Part shown: positions 8,781-18,025 of the stretch, piece by piece
How positions within the stretch are numbered: position 1 is the stretch's first letter
How the letters are laid out: each line of letters begins with the position of its first letter
Assembly: GCF_003129965.1 (NCBI RefSeq)
Contig: NZ_NRCJ01000005.1
Span: 62,001-126,000, forward strand
Source: Aggregatibacter kilianii
Lineage (GTDB): Bacteria > Pseudomonadota > Gammaproteobacteria > Enterobacterales > Pasteurellaceae
Length of the DNA: 64,000 bases
Direction of reading: 5' to 3'
Made by a program: the position numbers and the translations under genes
Notes under the pieces: model-generated
What the model was told of the DNA's origin: nothing
The model's input: the letters and a program-made list of their open reading frames with translations, nothing else
Databases searched by the model: none

Positions 8781-9356
8781 ATGTCAAATTTTATAAAATT
8801 AATACAGGAATATAATGAGATAATTCCTACTATAATAACAGCAGTAGGCGGGATATATGGACTATTTAAAAGCGCTTCAAATTTCACTCAAAATGCCGCA
8901 ATAAAGAAGTTAGAGTTATTTAAAAAATATTTTTCAAAAGAAGAGATCAGTAAACTAGATCAAGAGTCTAAACTAATTCAATCACTTACATGTAATGTAT
9001 TTCCTTGTTTTGCTGGAATTACCTATAAAGAGGTAAAGAAATTAGTGAAAGCTAATATTGATCATAATTTCCTTATATTTTTTGAGCTATATCAGAAAAA
9101 GCTGGTAAATATAGATGCAAAATTGACATCAGAAGGTAAAAAGAAGATAGAGAAAATAAAACTAAAGAAATATTCTTTTATTGGTCTTTTTGTATTGTGG
9201 TGTATAGCTATTATTATATTTCTATCGTCTTACTTCCCTTTGCCATTAAATATTAGTGGTTGGTTTATTTTAGGTATAGGAGTAGGTATTCCAGAAATTT
9301 TTTTGTTAAATTATCTTGAGTTAAGAAAAAATTTAGAAACGTTTAATAAACCTTAA
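8781..9356 (+). CDS. AT-rich orphan membrane protein
   Basis: A 191-residue protein I do not recognise. The N-terminal two thirds are charged and helical (many K, E, I, L). Two hydrophobic helices lie near the C-terminus, about residues 130-150 and 160-178, so it probably presents a cytoplasmic domain anchored by a membrane hairpin. The ATG at 8781 is preferred over the GTG at 8772 because AGAGGTGA lies 8 bases before it. Base composition is clearly richer in A and T than the zwf and gnd genes around it, codons such as ata and aga are frequent, and it contains no USS. It sits between two palindromic repeat modules, consistent with acquired DNA. Confidence 0.7.
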   Translation: MSNFIKLIQEYNEIIPTIITAVGGIYGLFKSASNFTQNAAIKKLELFKKYFSKEEISKLDQESKLIQSLTCNVFPCFAGITYKEVKKLVKANIDHNFLIFFELYQKKLVNIDAKLTSEGKKKIEKIKLKKYSFIGLFVLWCIAIIIFLSSYFPLPLNISGWFILGIGVGIPEIFLLNYLELRKNLETFNKP

Positions 9357-9369
9357 AAAGATCATAATC

Positions 9370-9386
9370 GGTGGGATTATCCCACC
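9370..9386. repeat. ggtgggat/atcccacc palindrome before gnd
   Basis: Perfect 8-bp arms around a single base, ten bases before the gnd Shine-Dalgarno region. The same module occurs at 22816-22833. Confidence 0.75.
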
Positions 9387-9405
9387 CTACCAACAGGAGA
9401 AAAAC

Positions 9406-10860
9406 ATGTCAGTAAAAGGCGACATCGGTGTTATCGGCTTAGCCGTGATGGGGCAGAACCTCATTTTAAATATGAACGACCACGGCTTTAAAGTGGTGGC
9501 GTTTAACCGTACCACGTCCAAAGTGGATGAATTTTTGGAAGGCCCGGCGAAAGGCACGAACATTATCGGCGCGTATTCTTTAGAAGATTTGGCGAACAAA
9601 TTGGAAAAACCGCGTAAAGTGATGTTGATGGTGCGCGCGGGTGACGTGGTGGATCAATTTATCGACGCATTACTTCCGCACTTGGAAGAAGGCGACATCA
9701 TCATCGACGGTGGTAACTCCAACTATCCGGACACCAACCGTCGTGTGGCGGCGTTACGCGAAAAAGGCATTCGTTTCATCGGTACCGGCGTTTCAGGCGG
9801 TGAAGAAGGGGCGCGCCACGGGCCATCCATTATGCCGGGCGGTAACGAAGAAGCATGGCAATATGTGAAACCTGTGCTACAAGCCATTTCCGCCAAAACC
9901 GAACAAGGCGAACCTTGCTGTGACTGGGTGGGTAAAGACGGCGCAGGCCATTTCGTGAAAATGGTGCATAATGGTATCGAATACGGCGATATGCAATTAA
10001 TTTGCGAAGCCTACCAATTCTTAAAAGAAGGCGTGGGTTTGTCTGATGACGAATTACAAGCCACTTTCAACGAATGGCGCAACACCGAATTAGACAGCTA
10101 CTTAATCGACATCACTGCGGATATTTTGGGCTACAAAGATGCGGACGGCGCACGTTTAGTGGATAAAATCTTAGACACAGCCGGTCAAAAAGGGACAGGT
10201 AAATGGACAGGTATCAACGCATTGGATTTCGGTATTCCGTTGACACTCATCACCGAATCCGTATTCGCCCGTTGCGTATCTGCCTTTAAAGATCAACGCG
10301 TTGCGGCAAGTCAATTGTTCAACAAAACCATCGGCAAGGTGGAAGGCGATAAAAAAGTCTGGATTGAAGCGGTGCGTAAAGCGTTATTGGCATCTAAAAT
10401 CATCTCTTATGCACAAGGCTTTATGTTGATTCGTGAAGCGTCCGAAAACTTCAACTGGAACATCAATTACGGCAACACCGCGTTGTTGTGGCGAGAAGGT
10501 TGTATCATCCGCAGCCGTTTCTTAGGCAACATCCGCGATGCCTATGAAGCGAATCCGGACTTGATTTTCTTAGGTTCCGACAGCTACTTCAAAGGCATCT
10601 TAGAAAACGCCATGGGCGACTGGCGCAAAGTGGTAGCGAAATCCATCGAAGTGGGTATTCCAATGCCTTGCATGGCGTCAGCAATCACCTTCTTGGACGG
10701 CTACACCTCAGCCCGCTTGCCGGCAAACTTGTTGCAAGCGCAACGTGACTATTTCGGCGCACACACTTACGAACGCACCGACAAACCGCGTGGTGAATTC
10801 TTCCACACCAACTGGACAGGTCGCGGCGGTAATACGGCTTCAACCACTTATGATGTGTAG
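9406..10860 (+). CDS. gnd: 6-phosphogluconate dehydrogenase (decarboxylating)
   Basis: Converts 6-phosphogluconate to ribulose-5-phosphate and CO2 with NADP+ reduction, the third step of the oxidative pentose-phosphate branch. The Rossmann motif GVIGLAVMGQNL is at residues 8-19, and the substrate-binding signature GVSGGEEGARHGPSIMPGG is near residues 128-146. The C-terminus has the usual helical domain and flexible tail ending GGNTASTTYDV. The length of 484 residues is standard. Shine-Dalgarno CAGGAGA precedes the ATG. It is separated from zwf and pgl by three unrelated genes and ends at a USS-pair terminator. Confidence 0.97.
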   Translation: MSVKGDIGVIGLAVMGQNLILNMNDHGFKVVAFNRTTSKVDEFLEGPAKGTNIIGAYSLEDLANKLEKPRKVMLMVRAGDVVDQFIDALLPHLEEGDIIIDGGNSNYPDTNRRVAALREKGIRFIGTGVSGGEEGARHGPSIMPGGNEEAWQYVKPVLQAISAKTEQGEPCCDWVGKDGAGHFVKMVHNGIEYGDMQLICEAYQFLKEGVGLSDDELQATFNEWRNTELDSYLIDITADILGYKDADGARLVDKILDTAGQKGTGKWTGINALDFGIPLTLITESVFARCVSAFKDQRVAASQLFNKTIGKVEGDKKVWIEAVRKALLASKIISYAQGFMLIREASENFNWNINYGNTALLWREGCIIRSRFLGNIRDAYEANPDLIFLGSDSYFKGILENAMGDWRKVVAKSIEVGIPMPCMASAITFLDGYTSARLPANLLQAQRDYFGAHTYERTDKPRGEFFHTNWTGRGGNTASTTYDV

Positions 10861-10884
10861 TCTGTAAAAACACCCTGTAAATCG

Positions 10885-10919
10885 ACCGCACTTTTTGAGC
10901 GAAAGTGCGGTTATTTTTT
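10885..10919. terminator. USS-pair terminator after gnd
   Basis: Inverted uptake signals accgcacttt and aaagtgcggt with a 7-base loop, followed by a T-tract, form a Rho-independent terminator. Confidence 0.85.
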
Positions 10920-10939
10920 CCCTTATTTTGGAGGAAAGC

Positions 10940-11260
10940 ATGCTATCTCAAGAACGATTAAATCAACTCACCAAAATGGAAAGCATCTTGAATGAATCCA
11001 ATGATTTTCTAGCTGAAGCAGAACAATTCCTAGAAAAATGGCAGGCGTTTTTGCCGAAGATGAAACAGCTTGAACATTATTATTTTGATGGCAACTGGCG
11101 TGAAGATTTTGAGGCTTATGAACAAGGCGAGGTGCCAAAAAATGTAGCCTGCGGTGTGTTATCTGAAGATTTAGTCTTTAACGCCAGCGTCGGACAACAA
11201 AGCCTTGCGATTGAATATCTCAAAGTGATTACTGCAATTTTAGATCAGCAAAATCGCTAA
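10940..11260 (+). CDS. DUF4298 family protein
   Basis: A 106-residue acidic cytoplasmic protein of the DUF4298 family, function unknown. The start was set at the ATG behind a perfect GGAGGAAA; upstream in-frame codons run through the USS terminator and are not credible. The N-terminal 50 residues form a heptad-like helix rich in L, E and Q (residues 1-45), followed by the aromatic segment HYYFDGNWREDFE around 48-60. No signal peptide or membrane segment is visible. It appears to be a single-gene unit. Confidence 0.72.
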   Translation: MLSQERLNQLTKMESILNESNDFLAEAEQFLEKWQAFLPKMKQLEHYYFDGNWREDFEAYEQGEVPKNVACGVLSEDLVFNASVGQQSLAIEYLKVITAILDQQNR

Positions 11261-11326
11261 GCATGTTTGGTACCTTTATTGTTTGCTCTAATCAAACATC
11301 ACAAAAACAGCGTGGAGAGATTCTGA

Positions 11327-11638
11327 TTATTCATCACTTAACCGAATACGTCCATGACGCAGGTAAGTCTTACGCTGTTCAGTAAACGCCCACCAAGGCT
11401 TAGCCTCGTTTCCTTGCATAAAGTCGGTTAAGGAGAGAAATACGTCAATCATACAAGGATCGTGCTGCGTTCCGGTTAATTCACAGAGCTCATAATACAT
11501 GGCATAAGCATCACGTCCCGTCAAATCCTGTGGCTTGTTAATCCCGAGTTTTCGCAGGTCATCTGCAACCGCTTTACCGACATTCGGTAAATCCGTCAGT
11601 TGCGATAATTTGTCCCGATTGACTTTGGTTGGATTCAT
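11327..11638 (-). CDS. Helix-hairpin-helix protein, Cdd1 / 'pathogenicity locus' family
   Basis: A 103-residue protein that by eye belongs to the Cdd1-like family (PF11731 from memory), small proteins with a helix-hairpin-helix fold. The HhH core is LPNVGKAVADDLRKLGI at about residues 17-33. A Cys- and Trp-containing C-terminal half follows (ELCELTGTQHDPC, then KPWWAF). I chose the ATG at 11638 because GGGAGA precedes it, rather than the upstream ATG at 11653. HhH folds often bind DNA without sequence specificity, but no function has been shown here. It is transcribed in the same direction as murQ downstream of it on the other side, as a separate unit. Confidence 0.72.
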   Translation of the reverse strand: MNPTKVNRDKLSQLTDLPNVGKAVADDLRKLGINKPQDLTGRDAYAMYYELCELTGTQHDPCMIDVFLSLTDFMQGNEAKPWWAFTEQRKTYLRHGRIRLSDE

Positions 11639-11716
11639 TTTACTATCTCCCATCGGTTATGATTTGCTGACGCACCATCAGAAGTGAAAAAGTGCGGTCG
11701 TTTTTCCCGACGTTTT

Positions 11717-13758
<2,042 letters not shown>

Positions 13759-13777
13759 ATTGCGGCTTATCCTTAAC

Positions 13778-13806
13778 TTAACTCGAAATTGCAAGAATGA
13801 TATACT
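13778..13806 (+). promoter_or_regulatory. Candidate promoter of glmU
   Basis: TTAACT (13778-13783) and an extended -10, TGATATACT (13798-13806), are separated by 17 bases, 37 bases before the glmU start. Confidence 0.55.
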
Positions 13807-13842
13807 AGCGCGCAATTTTTAGCGAACAAAAGAGACATTTTT

Positions 13843-15213
13843 ATGACAACTCAAGCACTCAGCGTAGTAATTCTGGCTGCCGGCAAAGGCACCCGTATGT
13901 ATTCCGATTTACCGAAAGTGTTGCACCCTATCGCGGGCAAACCGATGGTGAAACATGTGATCGACACCGCCAAACAGCTTGGCGCGCGCAATATTCATTT
14001 GGTTTACGGACACGGCGGCGATTTAATGCAACAACGCTTGGCAGGCGAGCCGGTGAACTGGGTGTTGCAAACGGAACAGCTCGGCACGGGGCACGCTATG
14101 CAACAGGCGGCACCGTTTTTCGCCGATGGTGAAAACATTTTGATGGTGTATGGCGATGGACCGATGATTACACCTGAAACTTTGCAAAAGTTGATTAATG
14201 CCAAACCGGAAAACGGTGTTGCAGTATTGACGGTAGTATTGGATAACCCGACAGGATATGGTCGAATTTTACGTGAAAATGGTAAGGTTGTTGGAATTGT
14301 GGAGCAAAAAGACGCCTCACCGGAGCAGCAGGAAATTCGGGAGATTAATACGGGGGTTTTGGTTGCCGACGGTGCGGGTTTTAAAAAATGGCTTGCTCAA
14401 TTAGATAACAATAATGCGCAGGGTGAATATTACATTACGGATGTAATTGGTTTGGCAAATCGTGACGGATGTTCGGTCGTTGCTGTGCAAGCAACAGATT
14501 TTATGGAAGTTGAAGGCATTAATAATCGCCAACAATTAGCGCGTATGGAACGTTATTTCCAACGTAAACAAGCGGATAAACTGATGTTAGCCGGTGTGAT
14601 GTTGTTAGACCCTGAACGTTTTGACTTGCGTGGCGAACTGACTCACGGCAAAGATGTAGAAATTGATGTGAATGTGATTTTAAACGGCAAAGTGCGGTTG
14701 GGAAATCGGGTGAAAATCGGTGCCGGTTGCGTGCTGACCAACTGCGACATCGGTGATGACGTAGAAATTAAGCCTTATTCTGTGCTGGAGGATGCCTCCG
14801 TCGGCGCCAACGCCGCTATCGGGCCGTTCTCCCGCTTACGCCCGGGGGCAGAACTCGCCGAAAACACCCATGTGGGCAACTTCGTGGAAATCAAAAAAGC
14901 GCACATCGGCAAAGGCTCAAAAGTGAACCACTTAACCTATGTGGGCGATGCGGAAATCGGCAAAGATTGTAACATCGGTGCAGGCGTCATCACCTGCAAC
15001 TACGACGGCGCCAACAAATTCAAAACCACCATCGGCGACAACGTGTTCGTCGGTTCCGACAGCCAACTTGTCGCCCCGGTCACTATCGAAAGCGGCGCCA
15101 CCATCGGCGCAGGCTCCACCATCCGCTATGACGTCAAACGCGACGAACTGGTCACCACCCGCGTCCCGCAAAAACACGTTCAAGGCTGGGAAAGACCGAC
15201 AAAGAAGAAATAA
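13843..15213 (+). CDS. glmU: Bifunctional GlmU: glucosamine-1-P acetyltransferase / GlcNAc-1-P uridylyltransferase
   Basis: Makes UDP-GlcNAc, the precursor of peptidoglycan and lipid A. The N-terminal uridylyltransferase begins with the nucleotide loop [20 protein letters not shown] (residues 8-27). The C-terminal half, from about residue 250, is a left-handed beta-helix built of hexapeptide repeats (for example [18 protein letters not shown]), carrying the acetyl-CoA site and the [15 protein letters not shown] segment. The length of 456 residues equals E. coli GlmU. It is followed by a hairpin terminator and then a USS dyad. It faces away from anmK-murQ, so amino-sugar recycling and biosynthesis genes sit together. 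Confidence 0.97.
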   Translation: MTTQALSVVILAAGKGTRMYSDLPKVLHPIAGKPMVKHVIDTAKQLGARNIHLVYGHGGDLMQQRLAGEPVNWVLQTEQLGTGHAMQQAAPFFADGENILMVYGDGPMITPETLQKLINAKPENGVAVLTVVLDNPTGYGRILRENGKVVGIVEQKDASPEQQEIREINTGVLVADGAGFKKWLAQLDNNNAQGEYYITDVIGLANRDGCSVVAVQATDFMEVEGINNRQQLARMERYFQRKQADKLMLAGVMLLDPERFDLRGELTHGKDVEIDVNVILNGKVRLGNRVKIGAGCVLTNCDIGDDVEIKPYSVLEDASVGANAAIGPFSRLRPGAELAENTHVGNFVEIKKAHIGKGSKVNHLTYVGDAEIGKDCNIGAGVITCNYDGANKFKTTIGDNVFVGSDSQLVAPVTIESGATIGAGSTIRYDVKRDELVTTRVPQKHVQGWERPTKKK

Positions 15214-15236
15214 GTTGTTGAATTAATTTGAAAGAT

Positions 15237-15271
15237 AAAGAGCAACATGGCTAGGCTGTGTTGCTCTTTTT
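15237..15271 (+). terminator. Terminator of glmU
   Basis: 11-bp stem aaagagcaaca / tgttgctcttt with an 11-base loop and a T-tract. Confidence 0.88.
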
Positions 15272-15279
15272 GATAGACG

Positions 15280-15327
15280 AAGTGCGGTGGGTTTTAAAAA
15301 CGTTTTTTAAATCCACCGCACTTTTTA
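15280..15327. terminator. USS-pair dyad between convergent glmU and lipoprotein genes
   Basis: aagtgcggt (15280-15288) and accgcactt (15315-15323) are inverted, with A/T-rich flanks on both sides, so the hairpin can end transcription from either direction. Confidence 0.8.
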
Positions 15328-15337
15328 TTACCGTATC

Positions 15338-16465
15338 TTATTTCTCGGTTTTCTTGGCACTGAACGTGCCTACGTACTTATCATGATCGTTATACACGCC
15401 CGCCATTTCCGCCGCATTCGGACCAAAAAATCCGCCGTTGACGGAAAACACATCCTCGAGGTTTAGCGTCGGATCTCGCTCGGTGGCAAACTTGTTGCCG
15501 CTGATTTTGGCGGTAAACTGATTACTCAACAAGTTTCCGTTGACGGTTTTTTCACCAAAATTAACCAAAAACGTGTTTTTATGATCGACATATTCGGCAG
15601 TGCCGTTCGTCGGCATATCTAGGGTTTCGAAACCTTGGACAAAATAAATATGTTTAGGTAAGTTAGGATCATAACCTACCGAACTTAAACTATCTCTATC
15701 GATTTCGCAGTTTATATCGCCCGCAGCACAAGGTTTGTTTGTGGGATAGGTATAAGCGCCGGTAACAGCATACTGCAAATCGGTATTCAACTCTTTAGTG
15801 ATGATCACTCTGCCATGCTCATTTTTCTCTTGTGTTTCGATTGTTCCTCCTATTTTTGCGCCCTCAGGGAGCATATCAATCTTTTGTCCATCGACCACCA
15901 ATGTGTACAGATTATCGGTTTTTTCCGTTTTCATATAGGTGGCTTCTAAGGGATCGATATAAGGCGGCATTTCTCTAAGACGGGGCTCCATATATTGCCG
16001 TGAAAACCCGGTGATTTCCTTAGCGATATTTTCCGTCGGTTTTGCAGGCTCGGCAGGCTTAACTTGTTCGCTCGGTTTTTCCGGCAGATTATTCGCGGTG
16101 TTATCGGTTGGTTTTTCTGATGGGTTATTTGCGGGGTTATCAGTTGGTTTTTCCGGCGGATTACTTGCGGTGTTATCAGTCGGTTTATCTGTTGGATTTT
16201 CAGCAGGCTTGTCTGTCGGAACATCAACCACCGGCGGTTTTGCAGGTTCTTTTTGTGGCTCGGTTACCTTGCCCTGTGTCATGTTCTCCTGATTCGCTTG
16301 GGTGTTACCTGTTCCGTTGTCTTGCGGTTTTACGGTTTGTTCTGCCTGAGTGGCAGATTGAGGCGGTGTAGGATTGGCAGCTGGCGTTGATTTGTTCCCT
16401 GAGCAGGCGGACAAAATTAAAGCGGTAAGTACAATCGGACAGCTACGTACAAATATTGATGACAT
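15338..16465 (-). CDS. Surface lipoprotein with TbpB-like C-terminal barrel (Slam-type substrate)
   Basis: A 375-residue lipoprotein. The signal peptide ends in the lipobox LSAC, with Cys21 lipidated. Residues 22-148 are low-complexity, rich in P, T, N, K and E, and include three 12-residue repeats at residues 93-128 (EKPTDNPANNPS type). This is probably a flexible tether away from the outer membrane. The C-terminal 80 residues contain the TbpB-type barrel signature FLVNFGEKTVNGNL ... NGGFFGPNAAEMAG, seen in transferrin- and haemoglobin-binding lipoproteins that the Slam outer-membrane translocon exports. A single barrel suggests an fHbp- or HpuA-like layout. No Slam gene lies in the window and the ligand is unknown. 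Confidence 0.8.
   Translation of the reverse strand: MSSIFVRSCPIVLTALILSACSGNKSTPAANPTPPQSATQAEQTVKPQDNGTGNTQANQENMTQGKVTEPQKEPAKPPVVDVPTDKPAENPTDKPTDNTASNPPEKPTDNPANNPSEKPTDNTANNLPEKPSEQVKPAEPAKPTENIAKEITGFSRQYMEPRLREMPPYIDPLEATYMKTEKTDNLYTLVVDGQKIDMLPEGAKIGGTIETQEKNEHGRVIITKELNTDLQYAVTGAYTYPTNKPCAAGDINCEIDRDSLSSVGYDPNLPKHIYFVQGFETLDMPTNGTAEYVDHKNTFLVNFGEKTVNGNLLSNQFTAKISGNKFATERDPTLNLEDVFSVNGGFFGPNAAEMAGVYNDHDKYVGTFSAKKTEK
16082..16189 (-). repeat. Three 36-bp tandem repeats in the lipoprotein gene
   Basis: Three consecutive 36-bp units encode 12 residues each (residues 93-128), followed by a partial fourth unit (EKPSEQ). The period is divisible by three, so gain or loss of a unit would change tether length without a frameshift. 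Confidence 0.85.
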
Positions 16466-16638
16466 AAAAACTCTCCTTTTGAAAATAGATTGGGAATTGT
16501 GGTGTAAATGCTGATTTCTCAGCAGAAATATTATAGCACTTTGTATAATTAATAACCGTTTTAGGTGGGCTTTTTAGAGGGAAAAAGTGCGGTCAGAAAT
16601 GTTTGTGTTTTAGAGTGAAATTGTAGGGAACCATACAA

Positions 16639-16706
16639 ATAGTACGAGCTTCATAGCGTGTACTGTAACTTATTGATATAAAAGATATGGGCAGGGCGTG
16701 TACTAT
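16639..16706. repeat. REP-like palindromic element (diverged copy)
   Basis: atagtac at the left end and gtactat at the right end, with an internal cttcatagcgtgt string matching the element at 8703-8768. It is a diverged member of the same family. Confidence 0.6.
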
Positions 16707-16730
16707 CGGTTGGCGTGTTCCGACCATAAA

Positions 16731-16771
16731 AAAGTGCGGTGAAAATTCACAGCGTTTTTCAACCGCACTTT
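16731..16771 (-). terminator. USS-pair terminator of the TPR/DUF218 gene
   Basis: aaagtgcggt (16731-16740) and accgcacttt (16762-16771) form a stem followed by a T-tract when read on the minus strand. Confidence 0.82.
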
Positions 16772-16803
16772 GGCTTGGGATGCGACCCAATTGCATTGCA
16801 AGA

Positions 16804-17895
16804 TTAATCTTGTAATGCTCCGCTATTAAACATTGGCAAGCCCATGGTTTTTAGGCTGTCGCGATAGATTCCCAGTAAATCTTTTTCACTCACTTTTTGT
16901 AACTCGTCCAACGGCTTATCCAGCGCCGCGACGGTTTCGATTTTGATACCCTGCGGGCCGGATTCCAAGACGGCGATTTCAAATAACGCTCGACCGCGTC
17001 GCACATGGCTACCGGAGCTGATAAGCACCGCCTGTTTGATGTGGTGTTTCGCCAAGGCATAACGGGAGAACAGGGCGTTTTCCACAGTGGAACGGGCGTA
17101 ATTGTCGGCATAAATACGTTTGGCGTCGATGCCTTTGTCAATCAGCCATTGCTTCATTAACGCGCCTTCCGTTTGGTTATTTTGCGGTACACCACCGGTG
17201 ACGATGATCAAGGCGTCCGGGTTTTGCTTGGCGATTTCCAAGGTTTTTTCCAAACGTTGAATCAAAATGTCGTGCATGCTACCGTCCGGATTTAACGCGT
17301 AACCCAAGGTGATAATGGCGGAATCCGCCGGCAGTTTATGTTCTAACTTATCGCTAATCGGCTGACTTGCGGCGTTATCAATAATTTTAAACACATCCTC
17401 CAATTCTGCCGCTTTTTGCGGTGCCAGCGCTTTTAAACGGGCGAAATATTTATCAGACTCCCCTTGGTTTTGTTTAAAACGGTTCCACGCGGTTAAATAA
17501 ATATGCGCTTTCACATCATCGGGCGCCACTGTGAGCACTTTTTGATAAAGCGCAATGGCTTTGTCCGTGTTGCCGTTGTAAATATTGGCGTTTGCCGCGC
17601 CGAACAGAAAATCAACGCGATACGGCTCCAGTTCATAGGCTTCCAATAAAATGGCGGCGATACGTTCCATGTTGCTCGGCAACTTCGCCGTGAAGCCTGC
17701 ATTGGATACCCGGGCCGGGGAGTTTTGAATTTTTACCGCCTGCGCGATTAAATCGTCCACCACCTGACGTTGGGTGAGCAACTGTTGATAATTAACTTGG
17801 GGTTCCAACACCTCTATGGGGTGCGTATTTGCCGTGGCGTTAAACGCTAACGCGGAAAGCATGGCAAGCAGGGAAATTTTTAAGGTTTTCTTCAT
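16804..17895 (-). CDS. Exported TPR plus DUF218 (YdcF/ElyC-like) protein
   Basis: A 363-residue exported protein. A signal peptide (residues 1-22, ending NATAN) leads into a helical TPR-like region (about 60-150, including LFGAANANIYNGNTDKAIALYQKVL). The C-terminal DUF218 domain (about 190-330) shows AIITLGYALNPDG, IIVTGG, and the block TVENALFSRYAL ... ISSGSHVRRG. DUF218 proteins such as SanA, ElyC and YdcF are linked to envelope integrity, but the reaction is not established. It lies between the lipoprotein and autotransporter genes and has its own terminator. A near-consensus CRP-type site lies 55 bp before the ATG. Confidence 0.82.
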   Translation of the reverse strand: MKKTLKISLLAMLSALAFNATANTHPIEVLEPQVNYQQLLTQRQVVDDLIAQAVKIQNSPARVSNAGFTAKLPSNMERIAAILLEAYELEPYRVDFLFGAANANIYNGNTDKAIALYQKVLTVAPDDVKAHIYLTAWNRFKQNQGESDKYFARLKALAPQKAAELEDVFKIIDNAASQPISDKLEHKLPADSAIITLGYALNPDGSMHDILIQRLEKTLEIAKQNPDALIIVTGGVPQNNQTEGALMKQWLIDKGIDAKRIYADNYARSTVENALFSRYALAKHHIKQAVLISSGSHVRRGRALFEIAVLESGPQGIKIETVAALDKPLDELQKVSEKDLLGIYRDSLKTMGLPMFNSGALQD

Positions 17896-17949
17896 CCTAT
17901 TCTCCTTGGATTGTTGTTTATAGTGTATTGCAATGAGATTTTAAAACTG

Positions 17950-17965
17950 CGATCAGGATCACATT
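17950..17965 (-). promoter_or_regulatory. Candidate CRP site (hybrid CRP-N/CRP-S) upstream of the DUF218 gene
   Basis: The + strand reads tgcgatcaggatcaca: a TGCGA half and a TCACA half with six bases between. TGCGA is the half-site that marks Sxy-dependent CRP-S sites in H. influenzae; TCACA is the ordinary half. It ends 55 bp before the gene's start codon. Confidence 0.5.
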
Positions 17966-17983
17966 TTTGGCTTTTTTTGTTTA

Positions 17984-18013
17984 AAAAAACGCCATGAATA
18001 TCATGGCGTTTGG
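17984..18013 (-). terminator. Terminator of the autotransporter gene
   Basis: 11-bp perfect stem aaacgccatga / tcatggcgttt, loop of three bases, with a T-tract on the minus strand just after the autotransporter stop codon. Confidence 0.9.
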
Positions 18014-18025
18014 ATTGATTTTTTA

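Larger units (their letters stand above)
16466..16803. other. Intergenic region between lipoprotein and DUF218 genes
   Basis: The 338-bp gap holds a USS near 16585, a REP-like element at 16639-16706, and a USS-pair terminator at 16731-16771 that serves the DUF218 gene. The promoter of the lipoprotein must lie near 16480-16540, where the sequence is AT-rich, but I could not fix its boxes. Confidence 0.6.

Noticed and set aside
16011-16292. Gly/Leu/Ser repeat protein on the + strand opposite the lipoprotein tether
   Set aside because: It is the complement of the 36-bp repeats; the lipoprotein frame has signal peptide, lipobox and conserved C-terminus.
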